From the NCBI GenBank assembly GCA_964035015.1, contig CAXIUP010000273.1, positions 62,001-126,000 of the forward strand: DNA of 64,000 bases, in the 5' to 3' direction. The translations under genes and the position numbers were made by a program. Below are positions 1-12,795 of this stretch, piece by piece. Below the pieces are notes generated by a model. It worked only from the letters and a program-made list of their open reading frames with translations, was not told the DNA's origin and searched no databases. Each line of letters opens with the position of its first letter. The first letter of the stretch is position 1. Source of the DNA: Corallium rubrum (Eukaryota > Cnidaria > Anthozoa > Scleralcyonacea > Coralliidae).

Positions 1-11
1 AACCCACCCAC

Positions 12-116
12 CCACTCACTCACTCACTCACTCACTCACTCACTCACTCACTCACTCACTCACTCACTCACTCACTCACTCACTCACTCACTCACTCACT
101 CACTCACTCACTCACT
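12..116. repeat. (ACTC)n microsatellite
   Basis: Uninterrupted 4-bp repeat of about 26 units at the left edge. The related motif ctcaccc/cccacc recurs at 361-371, next to the exon copy at 385. Confidence 0.97.
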
Positions 117-384
117 TTAAAAGATAATCAACTGATTCAAATACAATTGGGAGACTTATCAAATGTTAACGAAAATGTCGAGAATAACTTAGACATTAGT
201 TTCTGGCTAGAGAATGCTCGGTTTATTTCACACTGTGTGCAGAACTCGGTCTTTGACCCATTCGGTTAAAATATTGACGTTAACTTAATTTATTTGTAAT
301 TGCATTTAGTAATAATTTTGTAAATTTCTCTTCAGAATTGGAGGCAATAAATATAATTTACTCACCCACCCATTATTTCAACAG

Positions 385-531
385 GGTGGTACAGCAGTTG
401 AAGCTGTAGAGAAAGCTGTTTGTTATTTGGAGGATAATCCTAATTTCAACGCAGGCCATGGGGCGGTACTGAACGAGCATGGAAAAGTTGAATGTGATGC
501 AATGATTATGGTGGAACCAGTATGAATACAG
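385..531 (+). pseudogene. ASRGL1: Asparaginase-like exon 2 copy, frameshifted
   Basis: Preceded by a good acceptor (tttcaacag) and followed by a donor (gtaattac). It encodes GGTAVEAVEKAV, then a segment with NPNFNAGHG and VECDAMIM, nearly the same as exon 2 of the complete minus-strand gene (27878-28025). It is 147 nt instead of 148. One base is missing near 512-515, after the MIM codons, so the reading frame runs into TGA before the donor. No further exon of this copy was seen to the right; an exon 1 would lie outside the window. Most likely a decayed fragment of a tandem or inverted duplicate. An alternative, less likely, is an assembly error in a live paralogue. Confidence 0.8.
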
Positions 532-1937
532 GTAATTACTCGGGTTAGGGTAGGCCGAGTCTAGGTTTTGGCTCGGATTTTTTCCCCTCGCGATTCTGCA
601 TTTTTGCACATTTTACTTCTATTCATACTTCCAGTGAGTTGTTCGCGTGTGACGGAGTAAGGCTGTGAGGCATGTTGTACGCTCTTTGCTCCTTTCGCTT
701 TTTTGAAGTTGAACAGTTTTTGCCTTTTGATCAAGGTGTTCTTGCACGTTGTTGGTAGATGTTGAAAGTAACTGGCTGACTTTGTAGTTTATTTAGCAGT
801 GATATGGCTGACAACTCCTTGATCGTAAATATGTTTACCTGCGTGGAGTATGCACCAATGTTTTGGACATTTTAAAAAATTACACACAATACAGAAACTT
901 AAAATATACATCAAATGAAAGCTTAGGAAATGCCTAACAACATACGTACACGATGTGTTTCTACCATATATAGTTTGGACGTTATTAGCCATCTTCTTCC
1001 ATAAACAAATATGGCGGGATTACTACGATAATCAAAATTGTGAAACTTTTGTCTGGGAGCCTCGTTTTCATGCAACGTGACGTAATTATCGAAAAGGTGT
1101 ATTCAGGTCCCGCGCACTTGCGGCAAGTGTACATAGCCTGAACGTAAGGTGAATATGGTGCATACTTCACACGAGTAGCCCGAGTGAACTCCTGATCCAG
1201 GCGTCTTGTTTTGTTTAGACTTGTTAACTCTTTCTTTTTTATGCACAGATTAAACTACTCATTAATAATTCATGAAGAACACTAAAAAAATGAATGTTTA
1301 AACAGTTGTTGTAATCGGATACATCATTGATTAATAAAACATCAATGCTGTATCAGATATACAACATACTAATCAGAACCCATTGGCTCAAATTGGGCTT
1401 TTTCCTTGTTTAAATAATTTGTTTTTGCCTTTTCTACGACTGGGCTCAGTCCCTACTGTCAAGACTTCGTTCTGATATTTTCGCATAATGACCGCACTCT
1501 CGGTTACTGCAGAATATGGGTGCCGTTGGTGACCAGCCTAGTCAGCAATCTAGCCTTGTTAGCAAGCAAAGTAACTGTAAGCAATTGGGCCATGAGCAAA
1601 TAGCCAGCAAACTAAGCAATAGCAATTAGGGTAATCAGAGAAGCAATAGGTTTGCCATGACAACTCTGCCAAGGCAGACCACCGGCACCAGTCACACTGA
1701 CAAGTCAGTGGAATAACATATACGATCTATAGGATTCTATACTTCGTATCTAACACGGGTGGGGAAAGGGCGAAGGGGGAGCACAAGCTGAGCAAGATGC
1801 TACTTGCAAATAAGCAACAGACGCTCAATGAATCTCGAATGCGCGGGAAACCCCTTAACGTAAGTGACGTAAGGGACTCCCCTAATAAGGGGAACCGCAG
1901 GCCAACTACACCAGCAGTTAAAGGCTTCTTGGAAAGC
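532..1937. other. Gene-free stretch
   Basis: No domain-bearing reading frame was recognised on either strand. Between about 1500 and 1660 there is a weak, degenerate repetition of agcaa-type words. Otherwise unremarkable AT-rich sequence. Confidence 0.5.
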
Positions 1938-2030
1938 ATACGGGTCGTTAGTTTCGTGAAATGTTGTGTTATAGCCGTACAAGTCGTTACGGATCGCATA
2001 TGTTGTTTTTACGACTCGTACTACCCGTAT
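1938..2030 (+). repeat. Diverged outlier of the 110-bp repeat
   Basis: Contains the words cgggtcgtta, gtacaagtcgttacgg and acgactcgtactacccgt, which are the core of the 110-bp repeat that begins about 100 bp further on. Marks the outer left limit of the satellite domain. Confidence 0.6.
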
Positions 2031-2050
2031 ATATGGGGGGAGTGGAGGAA

Positions 2051-2082
<32 letters not shown>

Positions 2083-2133
2083 TGAGGGGGTGCATGGGGG
2101 AGGGGTTTGGGGGGGGGGGTTGGATTGGGGGGG
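2030..2133. repeat. G-rich low-complexity tract
   Basis: Several runs of 7 to 18 consecutive G on the plus strand, with a (tg)n stretch between them. It satisfies a simple G-quadruplex pattern many times over. It sits directly before the 110-bp tandem repeats. Confidence 0.9.
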
Positions 2134-2142
2134 ATGTCTCTT

Positions 2143-2826
2143 AGAATATATATTCAGTGTGGCTAAGGTAGGCCACAAAAATGTTGTCGATCCGTACGAG
2201 TCGTTATGGGTCGTATGCTACTTTGACGAGTCGTTACGACCCGTAAAAAGGGTCATTATATATTCAGTGTGTCTAAGGTAGGCCACGAAAATGTTGTCGA
2301 TCCGTACAAGTCGTTACGGGTCGTATGCTACTTTTACGGGTCGTTACGACCCGTAAAAAGGGTCATTATATATTCAGTGTGGCTAAGGTAGGCCACGAAA
2401 ATGTTGTCGATCCGTACGAGTCGTTACGGGTCGTATGCTACTCTTATGGATCGTTACGACCCGTAAAAAGGGTCATTATATATTCAGTGTGGCTAAGGTA
2501 GGCCACGAAAATGTTGTCGATCCGTACGAGTCGTTACGGGTCGTATGCTACTCTTATGGGTCGTTACGACCCGTAAAAAGGGTCATTATATATTCAGTGT
2601 GGCTAAGGTAGGCCACGAAAATGTTGTCGATCCGTACGAGTCGTTACGGGTCGTGTGCTACTTTTACGGGTCGTCACGACCCGTAAAAAGGGTCATTATA
2701 TATTCAGTGTGGCTAAGGTAGGCCACGAAAATGTTGTCGATCCGTACAAGTCGTTACGGGTCGTTACGACCCGTAAAAAGGGTCGTTATATATTCAGTGT
2801 GGCTAAGGTAGGCCACGAAAATGTTG
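2143..2826 (+). repeat. 110-bp tandem repeat array with internal palindrome
   Basis: About six copies; the phrase ggtcattatatattcagtgt recurs at 2251, 2361, 2471, 2581 and 2691, a period of exactly 110 bp. One unit (2691-2780) is shortened to 90 bp. Each unit contains a hairpin of the form acgggtcg-tta-cgacccgt plus a second, imperfect cg-rich half (gtacgagtcgttacgggtcg). The last copy breaks off inside ccacgaaaatgttg and continues directly into the 123-bp satellite. Confidence 0.95.
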
Positions 2827-5800
2827 AGGGGTTGGAGGTTTTAAATCAACGAGGCGATGATAGCATGATGATTTGAGAGAGATATTTTGGGTTTTGAGGA
2901 GGCAATGATATATGATAATTGCCATTTGAGATATATATTTAGGTATTCGAGGTTTTAAAAGAACGAGGCAATCATAGTGATATTCTGGATTGCGTTTTCG
3001 AGAGATATTTTGGGTTTTGAGTATGATAATTGGCATTTGAGATATACATTTAGGGGGTTCGAGGTTTTAAAAGAACGAGGCAATGATACATGATGTTGTA
3101 GATTGTGTTTGAGAGAGATATTTTGGGTTTTGAAGGAGGCAATGATATATGATAATTGGCATTTGAGATATATATGTAGGTATTCGAGGTTTTAAAAGAA
3201 CGAAGCAATCATATATGATATTCTAGGGCGCGTTTGGGAGAGATATTTTGGGTTTGAAGGAGGCAGTGATAATATGATAATTGCCATTTGAAATATATAT
3301 TTAGGTATTCGAGGTTTTAAAAGAACGAGGCAATCATATGATATTCTAGAGCGCGTTTGAGAGAGATATTTTGGGTTTGAAGGAGGCAATGATATATGAT
3401 AATTGCCATTTGAGATATATATTTAGGTATTCGAGGTTTTAAAAGAACGAGGCAATCATATATGATATTCTAGCGGGCGTTTGGGAGAGATATTTTGGGT
3501 TTGAAGGAGGCAATGATATATGATAATTGCCATTTGAGATATATATTTATGTATTCAGTCGAGGTTTTAAAAGACGAGGCAATCATATATGATATTCTAG
3601 CGCTCGTTTGGGAGAGATATTTGGGGTTTTGAATGAGGCAGTGATATATGATAATTGCCATTTGAGATATATATTTAGGTATTCGAGGTTTTAAAAGAAC
3701 GAGGCAATCATAGTGATATTCTAGATTGCGTTTGAGAGAGATATTTTGGGTTTTGAATGAGGCAGTGATATATGATAATTGCCATTTGAGATATATATTT
3801 AGGTATTCGAGGTTTTAAAAGAACGAGGCAATCATATATGATATTCTAGAGCGCGTTTGGGAGAGATATTTTGGGTTTGAAGGAGGCAGTGATATATGAT
3901 AATTGCCATTTGAGATATATATTCAAGGGTTGGAGGTTTTAAATCAACGAGGCAATGATAGCATGATGTTTTAGATTGCGTTTGAGAGAGATATTTTGGG
4001 TTTTGAGGAGGCAATATGATATATGATAATTGCCATTTGAGATATATATTTAGGTATTCGAGGTTTTAAAAGAACGAGGCAATCATATATGATATGATAT
4101 TGTAGATCGCGTTTGAGAGAGATACTTTGGGTTTTGAAGGAGGCAATGATATATGATAATTGCCATTTGAAATATATATTTAGGTATTCGAAGTTTTAAA
4201 AGAACGAGGCAATCATAGTGATATTCTAGATTGCGTTTTCGAGAGATATTTTGGGTTTTGAGTATGATAATTGGCATTTGAGATATACATTTAGGGGGTT
4301 CGAGGTTTTAAAAGAGCGAGGCAATGATACATGATGTTTTAGATTGCGTTTGAGAGAGATATTTTGGGTTTTGAAGGAGCCAATGATATATGATAATTGG
4401 CATTTGAGATATATATTTAGGTATTCGAGGTTTTAAAAGAACGAGGCAATCATATGATATTCTAGAGCGCGTTTGGGAGAGATATTTTGGGTTTGAAGGA
4501 GGCAGTGATAATATGATAATTGCCATTTGAAATATATATTTAGGTATTCGAGGTTTTAAAAGAACGAAGCAATCATATATGATATTCTAGGGCGCGTTTG
4601 GGAGAGATATTTTGGGTTTGAAGGAGGCAGTGATAATATGATAATTGCTATTTGAAATATATATTTAGGTATTCGCGGTTTTAAAAGAACGAGGCAATCA
4701 TATGATATTCTAGAGCGCGTTTGAGAGAGATATTTTGGGTTTGAAGGAGGCAATGATATATGATAATTGCCATTTGAGATATATATTTAGGTATTCGAGG
4801 TTTTAAAAGAACGAGGCAATCATATATGATATTCTAGCGGGCGTTTGGGAGAGATATTTTGGGTTTGAAGGAGGCAATGATACATGATAATTGCCATTTG
4901 TTTTAAAAGACGAGGCAATCATATATGATATTCTAGCGCTCGTTTGGGAGAGATATTTTGGGTTTTGAATGAGGCAGTGATATATGATAATTGCCATTTG
5001 AGATATATATTTAGGTATTCGAGGTTTTAAAAGAACGAGGCAATCATATCTGATATTCTAGAGCGCGTTTGGGAGAGATATTTTGGGTTTGAAGGAGGCA
5101 GTGATATATGATAATTGCCATTTGAGATATATATTCAGGGGTTGGAGGTTTTAAATCAACGATAGCATGGCAATGATAGCATGATGTTTTAGATTGCGTT
5201 TGAGAGAGATATTTTGGGTTTTGAGGAGGCAATGATATATGATAATTGCCATAGTTGAGATATATATTTAGGTATTCGAGGTTTTAAAAGAACGAGGCAA
5301 TCATATATGATATGATATTGTAGATCGCGTTTGAGAGAGATACTTTGGGTTTTGAAGGAGGCAATGATATATGATAATTGCCATTTGAAATATATATTTA
5401 GGTATTCGAAGTTTTAAAAGAACGAGGCAATCATAGTGATATTCTAGATTGCGTTTTCGAGAGATATTTTGGGTTTTGAGTATGATAATTGGCATTTGAG
5501 ATATACATTTAGGGGAGGGGGTTCGAGGTTTTAAAAGAACGAGGCAATGATACATGATGTTGTAGATTGCGTTTGAGAGAGATATTTTGGGTTTTGAAGG
5601 AGCCAATGATATATGATAATTGGCATTTGAGATATATATTTAGGTATTCGAGGTTTTAAAAGAACGAGGCAATCATATGATATTCTAGAGCACGTTTGGG
5701 AGAGATATTTTGGGTTTGAAGGAGGCAGTGATAATATGATAATTGCCATTTGAAATATATATTTAGGTATTCGAGGTTTTAAAAGAACGAAGCAATCATA

Positions 5801-8800
5801 TATGATATTCTAGGGCGCGTTTGGGAGAGGGAGAGATATTTTGGGTTTGAAGGAGGCAGTGATAATATGATAATTGCTATTTGAAATATATATTTAGGTA
5901 TTCGCGGTTTTAAAAGAACGAGGCAATCATATGATATTCTAGAGCGCGTTTGAGAGAGATATTTTGGGTTTGAAGGAGGCAATGATATATGATAATTGCC
6001 ATTTGAGATATATATTTAGGTATTCGAGGTTTTAAAAGAACGAGGCAATCATATATGATATTCTAGCGGGCGTTTGGGAGAGATATTTTGGGTTTGAAGG
6101 AGGCAGTGATATATGATAATTGCCATTTGAGATATATATTTAGGTATTCGAGGTTTTAAAAGAACGAGGCAATCATATATGATATGATATTGTAGATCGC
6201 GTTTGAGAGAGATACTTTGGGTTTTGAAGGAGGCAATGATATATGATAATTGCCATTTGAAATATATATTTAGGTATTCGAAGTTTTAAAAGAACGAGGC
6301 AATCATAGTGATATTCTAGATTGCGTTTCCGAGAGATATTTTGGGTTTTGAGTATGATAATTGGCATTTGAGATATACATTTAGGGGGTTCGAGGTTTTA
6401 AAAGAACGAGGCAATGATACATGATGTTTTAGATTGCGTTTGAGAGAGATATTTTGGGTTTTGAAGGAGCCAATGATATATGATAATTGGCATTTGAGAT
6501 ATATATTTAGGTATTCGAGGTTTTAAAAGAACGAGGCAATCATATGATATTCTAGAGCGCGTTTGGGAGAGATATTTTGGGTTTGAAGGAGGCAGTGACA
6601 ATATGATAATTGCTATTTGAAATATATATTTAGGTATTCGCGGTTTTAAAAGAACGAGGCAAGCATATGATATTCTAGAGCGCGTTTGAGAGAGATATTT
6701 TGGGTTTGAAGGAGGCAACGATATATGATAATTGCCATTTGAGATATATATTTAGGTATTCGAGGTTTTAAAAGAACGAGGCAATCATATATGATATTCT
6801 AGCGGGCGTTTGGGAGAGATATTTTGGGTTTGAAGGAGGCAATGATACATGATAATTGCCATTTGTTTTAAAAGACGAGGCAATCATATATGATATTCTA
6901 GCGCTCGTTTGGGAGAGATATTTTGGGTTTTGAATGAGGCAGTGATATATGATAATTGCCATTTGAGATATATATTTAGGTATTCGAGGTTTTAAAAGAA
7001 CGAGGCAATCATATCTGATATTCTAGAGCGCGTTTGGGAGAGATATTTTGGGTTTGAAGGAGGCAGTGATATATGATAATTGCCATTTGAGATATATATT
7101 CAGGGGTTGGAGGTTTTAAATCAACGATAGCATGGCAATGATAGCATGATGTTTTAGATTGCGTTTGAGAGAGATATTTTGGGTTTTGAGGAGGCAATGA
7201 TATATGATAATTGCCATAGTTGAGATATATATTTAGGTATTCGAGGTTTTAAAAGAACGAGGCAATCATATATGATATGATATTGTAGATCGCGTTTGAG
7301 AGAGATACTTTGGGTTTTGAAGGAGGCAATGATATATGATAATTGCCATTTGAAATATATATTTAGGTATTCGAAGTTTTAAAAGAACGAGGCAATCATA
7401 GTGATATTCTAGATTGCGTTTTCGAGAGATATTTTGGGTTTTGAGTATGATAATTGGCATTTGAGATATACATTTAGGGGAGGGGTTCGAGGTTTTAAAA
7501 GAACGAGGCAATGATACATGATGTTGTAGATTGCGTTTGAGAGAGATATTTTGGGTTTTGAAGGAGCCAATGATATATGATAATTGGCATTTGAGATATA
7601 TATTTAGGTATTCGAGGTTTTAAAAGAACGAGGCAATCATTTGATATTCTAGAGCGCGTTTGGGAGAGATATTTTGGGTTTGAAGGAGGCAGTGATAATA
7701 TGATAATTGCCATTTGAAATATATATTTAGGTATTCGAGGTTTTAAAAGAACGAAGCAATCATATATGATATTCTAGGGCGCGTTTGGGAGAGATATTTT
7801 GGGTTTGAAGGAGGCAGTGATAATATGATAATTGCTATTTGAAATATATATTTAGGTATTCGCGGTTTTAAAAGAACGAGGCAATCATATGATATTCTAG
7901 AGCGCGTTTGAGAGAGATATTTTGGGTTTGAAGGAGGCAATGATATATGATAATTGCCATTTGAGATATATATTTAGGTATTCGAGGTTTTAAAAGAACG
8001 AGGCAATCATATATGATATTCTAGCGGGCGTTTGGGAGAGATATTTTGGGTTTGAAGGAGGCAGTGATATATGATAATTGCCATTTGAGATATATATTTA
8101 GGTATTCGAGGTTTTAAAAGAACGAGGCAATCATATATGATATGATATTGTAGATCGCGTTTGAGAGAGATACTTTGGGTTTTGAAGGAGGCAATGATAT
8201 ATGATAATTGCCATTTGAAATATATATTTAGGTATTCGAAGTTTTAAAAGAACGAGGCAATCATAGTGATATTCTAGATTGCGTTTTCGAGAGATATTTT
8301 GGGTTTTGAGTATGATAATTGGCATTTGAGATATACATTTAGGGGGTTCGAGGTTTTAAAAGAACGAGGCAATGATACATGATGTTTTAGATTGCGTTTG
8401 AGAGAGATATTTTGGGTTTTGAAGGAGCCAATGATATATGATAATTGGCATTTGAGATATATATTTAGGTATTCGAGGTTTTAAAAGAACGAGGCAATCA
8501 TATGATATTCTAGAGCGCGTTTGGGAGAGATATTTTGGGTTTGAAGGAGGCAGTGACAATATGATAATTGCTATTTGAAATATATATTTAGGTATTCGCG
8601 GTTTTAAAAGAACGAGGCAAGCATATGATATTCTAGAGCGCGTTTGAGAGAGATATTTTGGGTTTGAAGGAGGCAACGATATATGATAATTGCCATTTGA
8701 GATATATATTTAGGTATTCGAGGTTTTAAAAGAACGAGGCAATCATATATGATATTCTAGCGGGCGTTTGGGAGAGATATTTTGGGTTTGAAGGAGGCAA

Positions 8801-10736
8801 TGATACATGATAATTGCCATTTGTTTTAAAAGACGAGGCAATCATATATGATATTCTAGCGCTCGTTTGGGAGAGATATTTTGGGTTTTGAATGAGGCAG
8901 TGATATATGATAATTGCCATTTGAGATATATATTTAGGTATTCGAGGTTTTAAAAGAACGAGGCAATCATATCTGATATTCTAGAGCGCGTTTGGGAGAG
9001 ATATTTTGGGTTTGAAGGAGGCAGTGATATATGATAATTGCCATTTGAGATATATATTCAGGGGTTGGAGGTTTTAAATCAACGATAGCATGGCAATGAT
9101 AGCATGATGTTTTAGATTGCGTTTGAGAGAGATATTTTGGGTTTTGAGGAGGCAATGATATATGATAATTGCCATAGTTGAGATATATATTTAGGTATTC
9201 GAGGTTTTAAAAGAACGAGGCAATCATATATGATATGATATTGTAGATCGCGTTTGAGAGAGATATTTTGGGTTTGAAGGAGGCAATGATATATGATAAT
9301 TGCCATTTGAGATATATATTTAGGTATTCGAGGTTTTAAAAGAACGAGGCAATCATATATGATATTCTAGCGGGCGTTTGGGAGAGATATTTTGGGTTTG
9401 AAGGAGGCTATGATATATGATAATTGCCATTTGTTTTAAAAGACGAGGCAATCATATATGATATTCTAGCGCTCGTTTGGGAGAGATATTTTGGGTTTTG
9501 AATGAGGCAGTGATATATGATAATTGCCATTTGAGATATATATTTAGGTATTCGAGGTTTTAAAAGAACGAGGCAATCATATCTGATATTCTAGAGCGCG
9601 TTTGGGAGAGATATTTTGGGTTTGAAGGAGGCAGTGATATATGATAATTGCCATTTGAGATATATATTCAGGGGTTGGAGGTTTTAAATCAACGAGGCAA
9701 TGATAGCATGATGTTTTAGATTGCGTTTGAGAGAGATATTTTGGGTTTTGAGGAGGCAATGATATATGATAATTGCCATAGTTGAGATATATATTTAGGT
9801 ATTCGAGGTTTTAAAAGAACGATGCAATCATATATGATATGATATTGTAGATCGCGTTTGAGAGAGATACTTTGATTTTTGAAGGAGGCAATGATATATG
9901 ATAATTGCCATTTGAAATATATATTTAGGTATTCGAGGTTTTAAAAGAACGAAGCAATCATATATGATATTCTAGGGCGCGTTTGGGAGAGATATTTTGG
10001 GTTTGAAGGAGGCAGTGATAATATGATAATTGCTATTTGAAATATATATTTAGGTATTCGAAGTTTTAAAAGAACGAAGCAATCATAGTGATATTCTAGA
10101 TTGCGTTTTCGAGAGATATTTTGGGTTTTGAGTATGATAATTGGCATTTGAGATATACATTTAGGGGGTTCGAGGTTTTAAAAGAACGAGGCAATCATAT
10201 ATGATATGATGTTGTAGATTGCGTTTGAGAGAGATATTTTGGGTTTTGAAGGAGCCAATGATATATGATAATTGGCATTTGAGATATATATTTAGGTATT
10301 CGAGGTTTTAAAAGAACGAGGCAATCATATGATATTTTAGAGAGCGTTTGGGAGAGATATTTTGGGTTTGAAGGAGGCAGTGATAATATGATAATTGCCA
10401 TTTGAAATATATATTTAGGTATTCGAGGTTTTAAAAGAACGAGGCAATCATATATGATATTCTAGCGGGCGTTTGGGAGAGATATTTTGGGTTTGAAGGA
10501 GGCAATGATATATGATAATTGCCATTTGTTTTAAAAGACGAGGCAATCATATATGATATTCTAGCGCTCGTTTGGGAGAGATATTTTGGGTTTTGAATGA
10601 GGCAGTGATATATGATAATTGCCATTTGAGATATATATTTAGGTATTCGAGGTTTTAAAAGAACGAGGCAATCATATCTGATATTCTAGAGCGCGTTTGG
10701 GAGAGATATTTTGGGTTTGAAGGAGGCAGTGATATA

Positions 10737-10822
10737 TTCAAGTTAAAAACAAGATAAGACAAAATGAGAGGTAATATTTCGACTCTATTTCAAAGTCATT
10801 ATCAAACCATCATTACCATTAT
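10737..10822. mobile_element. Short foreign insert in the satellite
   Basis: About 85 bp interrupts a monomer after gcagtgatatat and before tatatgataattgcc. It holds aatatttcgactctatttc and aagtcattatcaaacc, words resembling the tails of Penelope-like elements elsewhere in the window. Too short to classify. Confidence 0.55.
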
Positions 10823-11594
10823 ATATGATAATTGCCATTTGAGATATATATTCAGGGGTTGGAGGTTTTAAATCAACGAGGCAATGATAGCATGATGTTT
10901 TAGATTGCGTTTGAGAGAGATATTTTGGGTTTTGAGGAGGCAATGATATATGATAATTGCCATAGTTGAGATATATATTTAGGTATTCGAGGTTTTAAAA
11001 GAACGAGGCAATCATATATGATATGATATTGTAGATCGCGTTTGAGAGTGATACTTTGGGTTTTGAAGGAGGCAATGATATATGATAATTGCCATTTGAA
11101 ATATATATTTAGGTATTCGAGGTTTTAAAAGAACGAAGCAATCATATATGATATTCTAGGGCGCGTTTGGGAGAGATATTTTGGGTTTGAAGGAGGCAGT
11201 GATAATATGATAATTGCTATTTGAAATATATATTTAGGTATTCGAAGTTTTAAAAGAACGAAGCAATCATAGTGATATTCTAGATTGCGTTTTCGAGAGA
11301 TATTTTGGGTTTTGAGTATGATAATTGGCATTTGAGATATACATTTAGGGGGTTCGAGGTTTTAAAAGAACGAGGCAATCATATATGATATGATGTTGTA
11401 GATTGCGTTTGAGAGAGATATTTTGGGTTTTGAAGGAGCCAATGATATATGATAATTGGCATTTGAGATATATATTTAGGTATTCGAGGTTTTAAAAGAA
11501 CGAGGCAATCATATATGATATTCTAGAGCGCGTTTGGGAGAGATATTTTGGGTTTGAACGAGGCAGTGATATATGATAATTGCCATTTGAGATA

Positions 11595-11603
11595 TATATT
11601 CAG
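11595..11603. repeat. 9-bp target-site duplication, left
   Basis: tatattcag, repeated exactly at 15662-15670 on the other side of the 4-kb TIR element. It matches the uninterrupted satellite monomer at other positions. Confidence 0.85.
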
Positions 11604-11641
11604 TAGCCTGCGTGCAGACGCTTGTATTTCCGGAGCTTGGG

Positions 11642-12504
11642 TAATTGAATTCCTATAAGCGTCTGCGCACTGGAGGCCAAAAGCTTGTTCTGGTCACGTG
11701 GATTTTCCACAGAAAGTTGGAACCGCATGTGATTGGTTCTTTGTTAATTATGCAATTTATCACGAATTCGCTAAAATTAGCTCGAGCATGCACTTATAAA
11801 AACATGGCGTTTGTCGAAGCTTCGAAGTTAAATGGGTGAATGTTTTCATTGTGCTCTGCGACTCGTTTGTCATTTATTTCAAATTGATAGCCTTTTCGAA
11901 GACCAAGTTAAGGCAATCAAAGCATTCTTTAAAGGAACGTATAGAAGCTGACATCAAAACACTCTTGAGCAGCGGGGTTCTTTCCTTGTTTAATTCTTGG
12001 TCGAGTTTTGTCAACGAAAAGTTCACAATGTCTTCTTTGCTCGTTTTGCGCAAAATGCTGGGACTCTTCTAAGAGCACATATTCGAACACTTTCAGCTGA
12101 TCTCCTTCAGATACAAAAGGACAGTTTGTTCTCTGACCTTTTCACAGCGCCAAGCTGCGCGCGCGATTTGTGTGTATGTCCCCCTACACAGCATTTTGCC
12201 AATAGAGCAAAGATTCTTGGAGTGGCTGTTTTGCTTCTCCGTTGTACTTTAACAGACACAATTGTCGTTTGGGCAGTTGAAAAGTTATCTGCTTCGTGTG
12301 TGGCCCTCGTTGGTGTGGAAGCTAGTTGATTGCGGTTGAAAAAAAGATACTAGTCACTAGTGAGACTCCATGAATAATAATAGCTATAATTATTCCTTAC
12401 TGCGCGAATTAATCATTTTAATGCGATTAAAAATCCATGTGTCTACTCGTGACCAGAACAAGCTTTTGGCCTCCAATGCGCAGACGCTTATAGGGATTCA
12501 ATTA
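11642..12504. mobile_element. Nested TIR element in the left arm of the 4-kb element
   Basis: Left end taattgaattcctataagc and on to about 11698, including gcgtctgcgcactggaggcc. Right end 12448-12504 is its reverse complement with few mismatches (cgtgaccagaacaagc ... gcttataggg). The sequence on either side joins to match the intact right arm of the host element at 15605-15640. Reading frames inside (for example 11997-12329) match no family I know, so it is treated as non-autonomous. Confidence 0.8.
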
Positions 12505-12795
12505 GGTCGTGGCTAGATGGGATACTCGCAGTTGAGGTGACCGCGAGGCACTGGGTCCGAGTCATCTTCGGAACAATCATCGGGATTCGGATTTTTGTAC
12601 TCGGATTTTTCAAAATGGCGGCCACAATTTCAATCCAAGGAGTGGTAAAAACTCAACGAATACAATAGACGCCTTAACGAAGAACAAAGTAAGAATTTGT
12701 AAGAGTAATAAGATTTAAGACTCTAAAGGTTTTATTTTATTAAGAATCGTGGTGCAAATTTAGTAAAATGCTTGTAGTAATCTAGACGAATCACG

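Larger units (their letters stand above)
2827..11603. repeat. ~123-bp satellite with ~1.96-kb higher-order repeat
   Basis: Monomers of about 123 bp share the core ggtattcgaggttttaaaag, then gaacgaggcaatcat, then a variable box (gcgcgtttgggagagatatttt) and gataattgccatttga. Named variants recur in fixed order. One segment is found at 5044, 7009 and 8967 and another at 4803, 6768 and 8726, giving shifts of 1965 and 1958 bp, so roughly 16 monomers form a higher-order unit. A further duplication of about 1.18 kb links 9941 and 11125. The many short minus-strand reading frames here are by-products of the repeat. Confidence 0.96.

Noticed and set aside
2803..11331. Dozens of minus-strand reading frames of 60-106 residues with shared text such as NPKYLSQT
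   Set aside because: They are translations of the ~123-bp satellite. They repeat with the monomer, lack plausible starts and domains, and vary with monomer length.
2143..11603. Repeats with regular spacing that could be mistaken for a CRISPR array
   Set aside because: Units are contiguous, about 110-123 bp, with no unique spacers, in animal DNA without cas genes.
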